From the NCBI RefSeq assembly GCF_963678635.1, contig NC_087069.1, positions 47,448,276 to 47,512,275 of the forward strand: a stretch of 64,000 bases of DNA, written 5' to 3'. The position numbers and the translations under genes are program-made. Source of the DNA: Symsagittifera roscoffensis. Its lineage: Eukaryota; Xenacoelomorpha; Acoela; Convolutidae. The stretch's first letter is position 1; every line of letters begins with the position of its first letter. This document shows, piece after piece, positions 1 through 11,789 of the stretch. The notes under the pieces were generated by a model. The model made no database searches. It had not been told where the DNA came from and saw only the letters and a program-made list of their open reading frames with translations.

Positions 1-1285
1 ATTCACACAGAATTATACAAACAAAGGATTCAATTATTTTACCCAAAAAAGACATTTTTAAGGATGAAAGCCATACATTTAGTAAGCAATCATACAATGC
101 AGTGACTATTTTTTCTTTGTATTTTTTTCTGGAAAAAAAACTATTATTTTTCTCTGAAGTTTCAACAAGGTCTCAGCATAGTTTCAGGCAGTTTCATCAT
201 GAATTCAGTTGGTTAGAGCATTAGTAAAACATAGAGTACTTCATATTATCTTAAACATCCTATCAACTGATACATCTCAAACCTTGTAGATTAAAACAGA
301 GCCAAACCTAAAACATCTTTTAATACATTGAACGATTATTTACCAATACATTAGTGACCGCAGCTTAATTGACGGGAGCCGCAAACAAGTCACAACCACA
401 CCAACTCACCACTCTATTGCCAAACTATATACTACTTAGTAATATAAAGCATAGTGTTTCTAACAACCCAACTAATTTTCCTTGAACCCAAATTCCTCGA
501 AAATGGATCCGAACCTAGGTATCTGAAAACTAAGTTATGCTCAGAAGTAGGTATATCGAAATTTCGATAACTATGTCAATTGGTATCATTTATTAAGAAA
601 AAATCCTGTTGATTTATTCCGGCTTTTTTTTTACTCTGTCTGTACGTTATGGCTGGAACTGGATGTTCACAATAGCAAAATTGTAAATTGACAGCTCCCA
701 GCCAGTGTCAAACGTAAAATGAAAACAGGTTTAAAAAAATCTAAACCATTGAACTCAAAATTTGTTTTGTTTTTCAGCTGGTTGCATTTTAATAAGTCGT
801 TAATAATAAATCCGTTCTCTGCACGCGGGTCATTGCTTTGGTAATTTTTTTTATCTGAAACGTGGAACCAAAAAATTATAAACAGAGTTTACAAAATATC
901 TTTTTGAGATTGTTCAGCAGTAACATTTTTCATCAGAGCTAGATCTGAGACTCGGAGAGCTGAACTTCTTTGAAAAACTTTTGAATGTTTAAAGCTTCAA
1001 CCAATTGTGAAGTCGAGAACATTTAACTTGCAAAGGAGAACTAATTGAGCAAACTTTGGTAAATTATAAAACAAAAATACCAGATAAAAGAGTCTATAGG
1101 TTATATCTTTTTAAACCTTGTCAGTTTTTTGCATTTACTGCATGCATGGTCTACAATGCAACAGTTTTTGTTACTTTTCTACATTCAGGTTTAGCTTTAG
1201 CGTATGTTCTTGTGCGTATTTTTCTTGATTTCAGAATATGTAGACTCGTCATATTTTTGACATTTTTATCTGACGTTTAGTTAGA
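1..1285. other. No gene; outer end of left arm
   Basis: This stretch is non-coding and mirrors 36.3-37.9 kb. Compared with the right arm it lacks roughly 330 bases near position 915: flanks equivalent to about 36650 and 36970 are joined here at a short shared GCTGAACAAT-like sequence. The small open frames have no conserved features and are not kept open in the other arm. Confidence 0.6.
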
Positions 1286-1990
1286 TTAGCTATCTCGTTG
1301 TTGCTTCCGTGTCATCTCCAGAATAAAACAAAAAACTGGAAAATAGCAAGAATAGAGAACACCAGTCAAGCCTTCCTCAATTTTTGACACAACTGCCGTC
1401 TTACAGCATGCATCAAAAATAGCATGTGTGCCTCCGCCTAAGACATCACAATATGGGAAATCAGGTTTGCAACTCAATGATGGAATCAGTCCTGTAACGT
1501 TGCACCACTCCGTATAACTTTTGATTCCACACCACCCAAACTTATGTTGAAAAATATCCTAAACATTCCCGTTATTTTCTCTGTTATTATTTATTGACTC
1601 ATTGAGCCAGCCTTTGACTCTATCCTCGAAATAAATTCCGCGTTTCAGATAAAAAAAATTACCAAAGCAATTTGATGAGCTATAACAACTGCATGCTGGT
1701 CTGATGTCAATCCGACTTCCATTAAGGTTTTTCCACAATTAAAGCATCAAAAAAACCAGAGCAACTGCTGTGTACACCACAAAACTGAAAATCAGCGCCA
1801 CAATACAGGCGATAAATCTAATTTCAACCACTAAATGTTTGATATCTTGGATAAAAGGGACTTCGATCACACACCAGTTAGAAATTAGTAAGACTGAAAT
1901 AAGGACACCTTTAATCAATCGAAAGTGTACGACTTCAAATTTTATGTCTAAGACCCCCTTGTTTTTTAATTTATATTGGTGTAAAGTTTG
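1286..1990 (-). pseudogene. Tetraspanin-like gene B, left-arm copy, broken
   Basis: This is a decayed tetraspanin, a family of small proteins with four membrane segments. Two hydrophobic segments (about 1960-1910 and 1815-1740) are followed by an extracellular-loop region with the GIKSYTEWCNV block and spaced cysteines. A last hydrophobic segment, LYSCYFPVFCFILEM, ends just before 1286. Two nonsense codons interrupt it, one just after the second membrane segment (TAT in the right arm is TAA here) and one before the loop motif (TGG has become TAG). The hallmark CCG is WCG. The most intact relative is the copy at 35635-36298. It lies directly downstream of tetraspanin A on the same strand. The pseudogene call rests on the stops; the family call rests on the CCG-type loop of the other copies. 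Confidence 0.75.
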
Positions 1991-2113
1991 ATGAAGTAAG
2001 ATGGCAGAACAGTGTGAAAAAATCAGTAAGCAATTAGAAGCATGCAGGAAAGTCAACATCAGCCATAGAAAAATGTATGGATTGGTGCTCTATTCTTTTT
2101 TGTTTTGTTCTTG

Positions 2114-2937
2114 TTATATAAAAAAAGAATACAAAACCCCAAAAAATAGGAGCTGGATTGATGTCACAATTAATCCAGCATATATTACTTTATATTTATA
2201 GTCCTGCATTACCGGTGCCACAGAAGTTTGACAGCCCACTTCGTAGACTTGATCATTATTGTCGTCTAAATTGCAATGAAGCCCGCAACAGCGACGCCCG
2301 CAACAGCCATAAATTGCGAACTCACGCCCGCAACAGCCATAAATTGCAAACTCACGTCCGCAACAGATTGAATATATAGAGCGGTTTCCGGCGCAATCGG
2401 GAAGTTCGGGCTTGTAACACGACTGCGGTAAATTCAGATCGCCATTTTCCGACCAACCAGTGTAGTTGTTTGCACCGCAACAGTCATGTCGAATCTGATA
2501 CATACTCCACGAAGTGAGCAGCCAGGGTATGGTATCAATCAACCATTTCTCGACTTTTTTGTGCTTGAAGTCAAACTTGTGCTGTATGAACCAAACCATT
2601 AAATCAATCTCGAACGCTACCTCAAGCGCCTGGATAACGCTAAAAGTACGTGCAATTGTTTCGTTTTCACCGAAAGCTGCACCAATCCATCCAAACACAG
2701 AACACAGAAGAATAGTTGAATAGTTCCCATAATAAACGGTGTAAAAATTACAATAGTTGGAACGCAAAAACCAAAAATATCGTATAAATCTGTTGTAAGA
2801 CCAAGAATATAGTATTGGCAAACGACTAAAACGCTTGGTGAAATAAGACAAAAAAGACAAAAAGGGATAACTGTTACATCACCTGCATAACAACCTTTGA
2901 ATAGTCTGGTAGCTTTTTTTCTCAGACGTGTGAACAT
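2114..2937 (-). pseudogene. Tetraspanin-like gene A, left-arm copy, frameshifted
   Basis: Tetraspanins are four-pass membrane organisers with a large cysteine-rich extracellular loop. The minus-strand ATG at 2937 opens a frame with a basic start (MFTRLRKK) and two hydrophobic segments. The continuation (FGWIGAAFGENET, then a third membrane segment, then the loop) lies in another frame, so a frameshift sits near 2700. The large loop has the diagnostic DCCG at about 2490, further cysteines, and a duplicated GCCGREFAIY stretch. The fourth membrane segment follows and the frame stops at 2114. The same frame break is present in the right-arm copy, so it predates the arm duplication, or it marks an unrecognised intron or a recoding site. 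Compared with the right-arm copy this one has kept the first segment in frame but gained the loop repeat. Confidence 0.75.
2294..2366. repeat. 30-bp coding minisatellite in tetraspanin loop
   Basis: Two full 30-bp units (2294-2323 and 2324-2353) and a partial third differ by only one or two bases. On the minus strand each adds ten residues including a CCG. The right-arm copy has only the non-repeated version. Confidence 0.85.
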
Positions 2938-3224
2938 TTACTCGAAAAAAAGTTAGATAGTTTTTTAACGAAATCAATAATTGTATTGCTTTAATTCAAC
3001 CAACAAAAAATTATTGAATATGCTGACACGAAAAAAAAACATGCTTCATCAAGAACCAAAAGCATATAAAACCAAAAGCATATATAGAAAAACAAATACA
3101 AAATTAGGTTGAAGCATCACTTTTTATACCAGTGGCGCTTTTCTTATATATATTTTTTGCTCTCTGCTGTGCATTTAAAAAAAGCTCAGTTGTGTGTTTT
3201 TTGTATAATTGGGACTTTGTTCAA

Positions 3225-3400
3225 AGGAGCCCTTCCCCGGGGACATCCCTGGAGCCAGACAAGGCCACGGAAACAGCCAATTCAAAATCTTTCAAATGTT
3301 TCCTTGGGTTATCTGGAGAAGACTAAGATTCCAAAGTTGTTTTGCAATGAGTTTTGCAAGAAAGCAGGCTGGCTTCTATGTTTGTTGTTTTCAAATTAGA
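3225..3400 (+). repeat. GGGGACA-family dispersed repeat, copy 1
   Basis: This short block is GC-rich against its AT-rich setting. It contains CCCCGGGGACATCCCTGGAG and then TTATCTGGAGAAGA. Related copies in both orientations are listed separately. Confidence 0.6.
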
Positions 3401-3844
3401 CCGATTTTCCAATCTGAACAAAAAAAATAAAAAGAATCTCCATTGACGTTAAAAGGTTGATTTTACACATATGTTTGATAACACAACAGTATTTTGTTTG
3501 AAGCAAAATTTTGAAAAAAATATTCATCTGTGGTTTTTTTTGTAAAGTTATGAGTCTTCAAAGATTTCCGATTTGAACAATTTGCCTGAGACAATTTTCG
3601 TGCTCATAACGGTTAGTGGAAAACTTATCCATTTCAAAAGACGTTCCAAACACAATTGGAGCGTGCTATTTTGATTTTTTCGGACTGAATTATAACGAAC
3701 AATTTTAACCTGTACTTACATAGCGAGTGAGAAGATGATTTCAAAAATTAAACACTACTGGAATGACTTTAAAAGACAGTTTGCTAGTTGGCATTTGAAA
3801 AATATCCAGTTTGTGGTTGTTTTTCCATGTGACTTACCACACGT

Positions 3845-3995
3845 TACCTGTACATGGGAGTCCATCCCTGGGGACAAGTCTCACCAGCGTAATCCAAGTC
3901 AAAGTTTCACAGGCACTGCTCAGGCTCTCTTGGAGAGTATTACAAGCCCAGGGTTGTTTTTCAAGGAGTTTGCAAAGTTTTCAATGGTTTATCTA
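3845..3995 (+). repeat. GGGGACA-family dispersed repeat, copy 2
   Basis: It contains GGGAGTCCATCCCTGGGGAC followed by CTCAGGCTCTCTTGGAGAG. It is a diverged relative of copy 1 in the same orientation. Confidence 0.6.
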
Positions 3996-6900
3996 CATTT
4001 TTGTAATGAACTTGTAAACAAATTTGTAGAAAAGTTTGCTTTAAAGTCATAGCTATTCTTGATCTGGTCAAAATGAGTTTCATTTTACCTCTTCAAAAAA
4101 CAGAAAGAAAGATGGTTCCACACAAAACGGGCTTTCTAATTTTCGTATGTTTACCTTCAAAAACTTAATCTGGACTACATAACCTTGAAAACAAACTTCT
4201 TTTTTGCTTGCTAGTCTTTCCTCTGAAAATGTTTGTTTGAGCAAAAAAAGCTTTGCGGAGACTAACAAGGTAAGAAAAAATGCTAAAAAAAATGCTCTGA
4301 ATTTACTCAAAAGCTACCTAGCATGTTTCCAGACCTGGTGTTTAAGAGCTTTTATCTTACCCTACCTGGCAGGTTTCGTGGATGACTCCTGCCAAGAAAT
4401 TCAGAGTCTTCTGGACTCTTTATATTACCGTCAGAAATTTCAAGGTTTTTTTTGGCTATGTTACCCGGCGCACAGAAGAGAAAAAGTGTTTTTTTTTATA
4501 TCTAGAAATAAAACTTAAATTTAAATTGGAGAGTGATTTGACAAAAAAAACAAGTTCAAAATTTTCTATCGTTTGTGAATCGTTATTTTCAGCTGAGTAT
4601 ACAAAGTTGCGAAGAACAAAAAAACTGTTTAGTCCCCTGTTGCAATAAATTTTTTTTGCAAGTGTAGGAACAATTGCAGCTTGTACAAATTCAAAAATCA
4701 GTTTTCCCGGAGTGAGACTAAGTCTTCACTTACTTGAATAAAAAAGGGTAATCTTTATAAGGCCTACTCGCTTGTTTTACTCCCTCGAAATCGGATTATA
4801 CTTCAGAAACTTCAAACATGTTTTTCTGGACTATGGGACTTTTTTCTGAAAATTGTAAAACGTACTTCAAATCACGACTAAAACGGCTCTAACGTGATAT
4901 CAGATCTATTTAAAATTGAAGTTTTTTTGCTGCTTTTTTGTAACTGATTTTTATCCCAGCATCTTAAATTTTTCCGTCACTGTACTTTTGAACCTGCATG
5001 AGAAAGAAAAACAGAGACTCAATTGAGAGTGTCTGAAAAAACTCAAACATCTAAAGGTCAGAAAATTCAAAATGGTTTGCCAAGTTAAAGTTTGCACAAT
5101 TTAGATTTGCTCAATTTTAGGAGAAATTTTTTTTCGACACATTGTTAAAGAAGTTAATGCAACTTCTGAAAAACCATTTTGATTTTTGGTTCTTTAGTGT
5201 GAAAAATTTACACAAGATTTATTTATACAAACACAGTTAAATTGTTTACACTTTTTTGAAGTTTTTGTCGTAGAAAAAATTGCCCGTTTTCTGAATTTTC
5301 CGAAAAGTTACCAATAGGAGTTCGAAAAAACATCGTAAATTTTTCAAACTTATGATTTCTGACAGTGTTCCTGGATTATCCCAGCAATTAATTTCAGGAA
5401 TGACGTTTTTGGTTAAATTCCTGATAGGAAGTTGACGATTTTTTCGTGGCTATGTAACCCGTGGGCAAGAAGTTGAACAAATCTGTTTTTTAGATAAAGA
5501 AGTGATTTTTGAATAAAAGTCTTGTTAAAGGGGAGCGTCACAAAGCAACGCAGTTTAAAATAATTAAGTCCGTAAGTAATTCTGTTTGGCTGAGTATCCG
5601 AAAAAATTTCCTGTGAACTAAAATAATTAAGGGAAAATAGTCAATTACCGGTTTGCAATACTCTTTTTTACAATAGTAAACAAATTTAATTTCAAAGTTC
5701 CTGTGGGGGATCCTGGATGAGCCCTACCAGGAGTTCCCGATTTTTTCCGGTGCCTTCAAATTCTTATCAGGAAGTCCGAGATTCAAAAGAAAGTGTCCTA
5801 AATTTTGCAATTATCTTAAATGTCAGAAAAGTTTAATAGCTGATCCGTGAAGAAACTTGCAATGAGTGGACTCGCTAAAGCTTCGGAGAAATTGTTTTGA
5901 TAAAATGGTTTTTTAGTGTCAAAAATTTTACACTGCAGTTTCTGATACACAAGCAATTTTTTTGTGCTTACAATTTTTTTCTGAAGTTGCTGGCGTTGAA
6001 ACAAAATTGCTCGTTTTCTGGATTTTCTGAAACGCTACCCAGTAGAAGTTCAAACAAACTTCGTTAAAATTTCAAATTTAGACTTTCTGACAGGATTCCT
6101 GGATTACATCAGCAATTAATTATAGAAGTGATGATTTTTGCTTAGTTCCCGATAAAAAGTTGAAGATTTTTTCCTGGCTAGGTAACCCGTGGGCAAGAAA
6201 TTGAAAAAATCGTGAATCGTGGGCAAATCGTGAAATCTACTTCAAAACTTGAAAACTATTTCAAGTTTTTTGCACTGAGTGAACTTGCGCAAGCTTCAGA
6301 AAAATTTTCATGACACATTGATCAAGAAAAATGTTTGGAAGTCGTTCAGCACTGGCTACTGTTGCCGTCCTCAAACAATCAGAACGTAACAAGGACGACC
6401 TCGCGCCACAGACTATTTAACGGAGAGTTTGAAATAAAACACCTTCACTCCGCTTTTCAATCTTCAAATTTTCTTAGAAAACCAAATTAACAAAAGCTTT
6501 TCTACAATACGAAATTAATTGGATTTGAAGAATATAGGAGAAGAAATTTCATTCCGATATTCAAGTTTCTTTGTGGCTGACAGCAATACAGCAGTGAATC
6601 TCGATCTCATCTACCTATCAGAGCCAAAATCAGAATTGGTAAAAATGACCAGATTTTCCGTACTCCTCAAAATTAAGTGATTGAAATGAGCTCAGAGAAA
6701 AAGACAAATAAGAGAAAAAGAAGAAAAAGTATTGTTTGGAAAAATTGCAGTAATAGCAAACATAAATAGAGTTAAGAAACGTATAATGTAATTATAAAGT
6801 TCAAATTTGGTAAAGTTCAGAGGGTTTAAATGTTGCCACAATTAACGCGCGATAGCTTTCGTTCTATTAACGCCTGAGCAAGACTTTATCCGTCATAGGA

Positions 6901-7926
6901 ATCATTCCAATCAAAGTTGAGGTATGCTATTTGATAAGTTTGATACTTAAGTTGTGCGAATTACATGACATTGGACTTAAATAGCGTGTGCGTGGACGTT
7001 TTTTTTGAACTTTTTTCTTTTTTTGAAAATTTTATCCAATTTTATTCAAACTGGATATTATTCCATCGCTCTGAATAGACAATTGGAACAATTAAGGCTT
7101 TGCCTTGATACAAGCGATCTTAATGTGTTCGAACAAATGATGGACGAGCACTTAAACTTCAAGGCTTTCTAGTATTGTGTATCAAGGATATTGACCAGCG
7201 CCGAAAAGAACATTTGCTTGATGGACCCTGAGTTGCGCGTGGATCAAAGAGACTGGCTCCACATGTGTTTTGTCTGTTTGCCCAACCACGTTGAAATCAT
7301 TTTTATTCGATGCTGAATCAGTTTGGCTAAAAGCATTTCAAGGCACGAACAAAGCAATCTGTCAACGGCTGCTTGAAATAATTTTTCTGATGCTTCTGAA
7401 AGTCTGCAATACGAGGCAAAAAACTTTTATTATCGTTTTTAATGGTTCTTTAGAGCTGTGTTTGTTCAAAAAAAACTTCTTTCGGAATTCATCGACTGCA
7501 AAAAAGCTGACTAAAATTGTCTATGTAACACTGATCGAGGTTTTAAGCACCTACTTACTGAGTTGAGCCAAAATATTTTCTATTAAAACAAGCAAATGTA
7601 CAATTTTTGTGCATTTTCTAATTTTTTTTCGATTATTTTGTAATTGAAAAAATAATTAAGAGGAAGATAGGGACAAATTTGAAGATTTTTTTTTAATGCA
7701 AACGCATTCAAACATCTTAAAACACCAATAATCTATAAGAACCTAGTTTTCTTGCGCGTACACACGTCTGGTCAGTTTCGTCTTCCTGTTCGAAGCAAAA
7801 AACAGAGAAATAGTTAAAAATTTATTTCGGGTTTGCTACACCTGACCTCACAAAGTGGGCTAGGAGCCAAAAATTATCGCTCGTGAAGCCTTTGTAACAC
7901 AAAACATAGATCAAATTTCAGCCTAA

Positions 7927-8109
7927 TCAACAGTGACTCATTAAGCTAAACATTCCAAAAATTATTTCAAAGAATAAAAGACTATCTTGATTTTCAGTAT
8001 TAGTAGTTTGCCCACCAGTAACGCTGGGGGAGGGAATGAGTAGGGCAATGATCATGAGCAAAAAAGTTCTCGCGTTTAAAAATGATTTCTTGACCATAGG
8101 CATGAACAT
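7927..8109 (-). CDS. Short secreted-type ORF, left-arm copy
   Basis: This 60-codon frame starts at an ATG and begins with a typical signal peptide: a basic stretch (VKKSFLNART), a hydrophobic core (FLLMIIALLIP) and a possible cleavage region around SVTGG. A short tail ending in SHC follows. I do not recognise a family. The same frame is open in the right arm (24297-24479) with a few substitutions and no frameshift, which is unusual here, where nearly every other frame is broken. It may be a real small secreted peptide or the first exon of a longer gene. It lies outward of the Polinton protease and I saw no partner gene. Confidence 0.35.
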   Translation of the reverse strand: MFMPMVKKSFLNARTFLLMIIALLIPSPSVTGGQTTNTENQDSLLFFEIIFGMFSLMSHC

Positions 8110-8559
8110 CAAACTTAATCAGCATTATAAATGATTTCGAAAAACATCTGGCTAGTTCAAGTGTTGCCTTGCCTCATCATATGTAGTATGACTCAACAAA
8201 CTCACGTTGCATCGACTTATATCTCATTTACAGTTTGTTTTTCGATCATTTGTACGAATTTTAAAACTGTTCAGCATCGTAAGCTATGGATGAAAAATTA
8301 AAATTAGTTCGAAATTTGTTTCATTATACGTAGTATACATAATCCAAATCAAATTATTTTATCATCAAAAATTATGGATTTTTTGAGCACGGGTTTTGTA
8401 ACAAAAACTGCTCAACATCGAAATCTATAGTATTAGAAGAAAGAGTCGATCAAGGGGTGGGGGAAGGGGTGTTTTGGAGCTCTATTTTGCCGATACTTGC
8501 GTTTCTTAGCTTACTTCTACGATTTTTGATATGTAAGGGCTATCTTGTCTTACAAAATT

Positions 8560-8840
8560 CCGGTATGGTAAGTTTCAGATGGTAAGTGTCAGAAAATTTT
8601 TGAAAATTTGTTGAGTTTTACTTGCAAATACATTTTTTTCTTGAAAAAATCTTTTTTTCTCGAAAAACCGAAAAAAAAATTTGAATGGTATGTTTCAGAT
8701 GGTAGGTTTCAGAAAGTTTTTTTGAAGTTTTCTTAAGTGTTGTTTGCAAGTACATTTTTATCTTGAAAAAATTTTATATCATGAAAAATCAGAACAATTT
8801 TTTTAGGATGGTAAATTTCAAAGGGTAAGTTTCGAGAAAA
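8560..8840. repeat. Imperfect tandem repeat with ATGGTA(A/G)GTTTCAGA motif
   Basis: About two and a half units of roughly 125 bp each carry GGTAAGTTTCAGATGG-like and TTGCAAGTACATTTTT-like motifs. The structure recurs inverted at 20810-21065 and 23590-23845. Confidence 0.6.
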
Positions 8841-8929
8841 AATGAGTTTCGATTTAGAATATGGGTTCATCAGCTAAAATATCACAGAACAATTTTTCTT
8901 TCATCTTTTTTATATTACCTCAGGTTAAC

Positions 8930-9180
8930 TGGGTAATTTTGACAAAAGGTGATTATCTTTGACAGGTTAATTAATCCGCTCAACGGGATATCAGGGAAAC
9001 CTTGACAGCTCCTCACGATTGATTACTTTTCTAACCCACTTAATTGTATATTTCCCAGGCTATCTAGAGAAAAGATGACAGCTCCACTATACTTTTAATT
9101 TCATGAATTATTTTATCTTTTTTCACAAAATTATTGCACGATCATATGACAGGTGCATATTGACATTTCCCCACGGAGTT
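8930..9180. repeat. TGACAG-centred imperfect repeats
   Basis: TTGACA or TGACAG occurs five times, near 8939, 8959, 9003, 9076 and 9146. Two of these lie in the longer shared context of a GGGAA- or CCCAGG-type block followed by TGACAGCTCC. The arrangement is kept in the two right-arm copies (about 20450-20700 and 23230-23480). No function is shown; a Polinton terminal or replication region is one possibility. Confidence 0.4.
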
Positions 9181-9973
9181 AAGGAAGCGTGAATTGCTTT
9201 CTTGAGAGATTAAAACTTCAATTTTCTTCAAAACATTGCAATACATCCAATCAAAATTGCATGGGCTTTTCATTAGAGCTAAGTTGAAAATATGCAAAAA
9301 AAGTTCAAGTTCAGTCCAATCAGATGTTTTTTATGCAGTTCTCATTCTTACTTAAATTTATTTATCCTGTCATAATTCTTGCTACGGTTAATTTCAGTTC
9401 TCTCTAATCACTTTGTCTTTAATCTTTGAAAAAATTCTCTAAAGTTTCTGAAATTTCCAAACAAAATTTTGATCCAAATTTGTCAATTGTTCTGCGCAGG
9501 AAAAGGTATACACTGAGAAAGATTAAGTGTAATAAATCTTTTTGTGTATGATATTTTCTATGATAGTTTTTCTACCTTTCTCAGAGTAAATTTTCTAAGA
9601 AGATTATACAATTTACTAGAAGTTGGTTACGGTTTCCGTAAATATATCAATCGTATCATTATTTCTCTCAATTGGGGGACTACAACATCCATATTTCATC
9701 ATCATTCTCCGTGTGTCTAACCAAAAGGTTAGTTGCTAAGATGCTTTTTTGTTTAAAAAAAATAAATTTTTTTAAACATCAATAAAAAACATTTCACTGC
9801 ACCGTATAGTATATTTACTGCAAAAAATTACACTTACAAAAAAAGTGCACTTTTTCATATAATTACTTATGAAACTTAAAACATCGACATCATGGACATT
9901 ATTCAAGTTCTTCTCGAAAAGTTTAAAAAGGAAAAATGCTGAATAAATTGCGTAAAACCACAAATCCTATCAG

Positions 9974-10282
9974 TTATTTGTAGCTTTCCAGGAACGATTC
10001 TTTGATATTTTTTTGACAAAAAGGAGTAAACTGATCACTTTCTACCCAATGAATCAGTTTTGAGTAAGTCTTATCTATTCCAGCAATCATGAACCAGTGT
10101 TCTCCTCTATCATTGCTTGGGGCTGAGTTAATAATTGCAAAAGAATATTTTGTTAGTTGAGGTACTTTATCAGAGGGGTAAGATCCCATGTACTCGATCC
10201 TGAGTTCAAGAAATCTTTCAATAAATTGCAGAAGTGAAAAAGTATCCATCTCTGCAATTGTAAGTTGATTTACATCTAACAA
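9974..10282 (-). pseudogene. Polinton cysteine protease (adenain-like), left copy
   Basis: Polintons encode an adenovirus-type maturation protease of the Ulp1-like cysteine peptidase superfamily, thought to process capsid proteins. This 102-codon frame has the conserved block NSAPSNDRGEHW with the expected catalytic histidine, followed by the IHWVESD strand that normally carries the acidic member of the triad. The usual C-terminal catalytic cysteine region is not seen, and the frame is about half the usual length (about 200 residues). It directly follows the capsid relic on the same strand, the order expected in Polintons. It is slightly more intact than the right-arm copies, which carry an extra stop. 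Confidence 0.7.
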
Positions 10283-10580
10283 CCAAGAAACTGATAATTT
10301 TATTGGACAATTTAGGACAAAAAAATATTATTAATGACTTACATGAATTTAGGTATTGAATCAACAAAGTCCCATACACAAAACTTATGAACTGGACAAA
10401 AGTTATTAAACACTGTTTTACAGTCTAGGGTGAAAAAATTTACGGTCCTTCAATTAACATCATTCATTCTCTTTTTTTTCTGTATTTTTAGCTCTGAAGA
10501 AAAACAAAATAGATAGTACCTTAACAGTAACAAATAAAAGTCACAAAAAAATTACAATATTTTTATAGGAACCTGAAAAC

Positions 10581-11771
10581 TCAAAAAACTTGAAAAAAAT
10601 TTAGCAACTTTTCCGAATTTGTCAATTTGAATTTTTGATAGTCTTTCTCCCAAGACTATCACTTATGTTACTTGCTCCAAGGGAAATCTCAAGCTTTCTC
10701 CACTAAGTTCTGGATAATGCAACTGTTCAGCTGCAACCTGTAGTGAAGTCAAGTCAAAAACTAGAATTTGGTGACTTCGAAAGTTTTTTACATAGGAAGA
10801 ATTGGAAAATCGTCGTTAAACTGCATTGCTTTCCTTGTTGTAAGGAGAAGCATTGCAACAAGGAGAAGTTGTATCTATTGAAATAATTTTCCACCGCGCA
10901 GATTTCTAAGCTCTCTCAAATGAAATTGTTGATAGCTGAATTTGTAATTGTTGCAACAGCTATTCTTCTGATTAGAGTATTATTAAAAACAATTTCCTTA
11001 AAAAACTAGTTTTGACGAGATGGATTGATAAAGGTTCTTACTTTAGTTTCTATCTAATTTTATTGAGCAGGTTCTCTTTCAAGACTCCATTGCAAGGATT
11101 CCAATTAAAATTCTTCTAGTAAACTGCGAACAATCAACAAATTTCAGACTGACATTTGGATTATCAGATAGCATGTGAAATTTAGGTCTAGCTCGAATGA
11201 ATTTAATTCGAACTTTGGTTTTGGGTACTATTAACCTTTCACAATTGCAAAAAGCAATAACAAGTCTGCCATAAAGTTAAATAGTTATCCCTGTTCCTAA
11301 AGAATCTGCTCTATCAGTGAACGGATGCATATCAAATGCTTCTGGATATTCTTCAAAACTGTATCCATGACAAGTAATTAATCCTTTATTACTCATTGCT
11401 GTTGAGTTGAATACCTTCGATATTTGGGCTTTATGAGGATATAATCCATTACCTTTTTAAGCCATTGTATTGTTAAAATAAGCTTTACAATTGGAGAATA
11501 TTGAGTTTAGTATATTGTTCACACAAGTTAAGTAAAGTTCTGGTTCCTCATCTGAATCAACCTCGGATTTTGCTTTATGTACTGCTTTTTTCTTTTTTGA
11601 AAGCATCAAACAACCTTCCCTTAAAAAATTGAAGCTTTAAACTGAGGCGGATGTCACGCATATCCAAAAAGAGATTACGATCAAATTCAAATTCGATACT
11701 GCTTTCATCCAGAGAATTACTGGTAAATACTTCTAGTGTGTAAGATGAAATATACCTTTATATATACTCAT
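10581..11771 (-). pseudogene. Polinton major capsid protein relic (F54H12.2-like)
   Basis: Across several frames the minus strand spells a protein of the family annotated in nematodes as F54H12.2-like, which is proposed to be the double jelly-roll major capsid protein of Polintons. Recognisable blocks in order are ESSIEFEF and LDMRDIRLSLK (about 11700-11640), VNNILNSIFSNCKAYF (about 11520), NKGLITCHGYSFEEYPE (about 11390), VRIKFIRARPKFHMLSDNPN (about 11200), FHLRELRNLRGGK (about 10910), and ILVFDLTSLQ then VIVLGERLS (about 10760-10640). The start ATG at 11771 is kept. About 70 bases near the start are missing compared with the right arm, and many frameshifts and stops occur. This is the only copy in the window that keeps the middle and end of the capsid gene. 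Confidence 0.75.
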
Positions 11772-11789
11772 TTTATATTGTCAAAAATG

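Larger units (their letters stand above)
2938..7926. other. No gene; multi-copy non-coding module
   Basis: No frame here carries a recognisable domain, and the small ORFs are not conserved between copies. The block is a repeat module. Positions about 4000-6200 recur inverted at 26345-28690 and, with a deletion, at 30390-31900. Positions about 6170-6505 recur inverted at about 30140-30480. Positions 3110-4050 recur inverted at 31860-32760. Positions 7135-7570 recur at 25919-26340. A segment of about 0.65 kb (about 6500-7133) has no clear right-arm partner. Confidence 0.7.
8113..9973. other. No gene; conserved non-coding part of the arm
   Basis: No coding signal is visible. The region is well conserved with its right-arm counterparts (about 19.7-21.5 kb and 22.4-24.3 kb) and contains the two repeat structures listed next. 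Confidence 0.6.

Noticed and set aside
1056..1280. 74-codon frame at the left end
   Set aside because: It begins at TTG, and the right-arm counterpart is not open. It has no recognisable features.
3109..4052. Proteins around the GGGGACA repeats (96-105 codons)
   Set aside because: The frames are not conserved in the other copies (29.1-29.4 kb, 31.9-32.7 kb), and overlapping frames on both strands are equally open.
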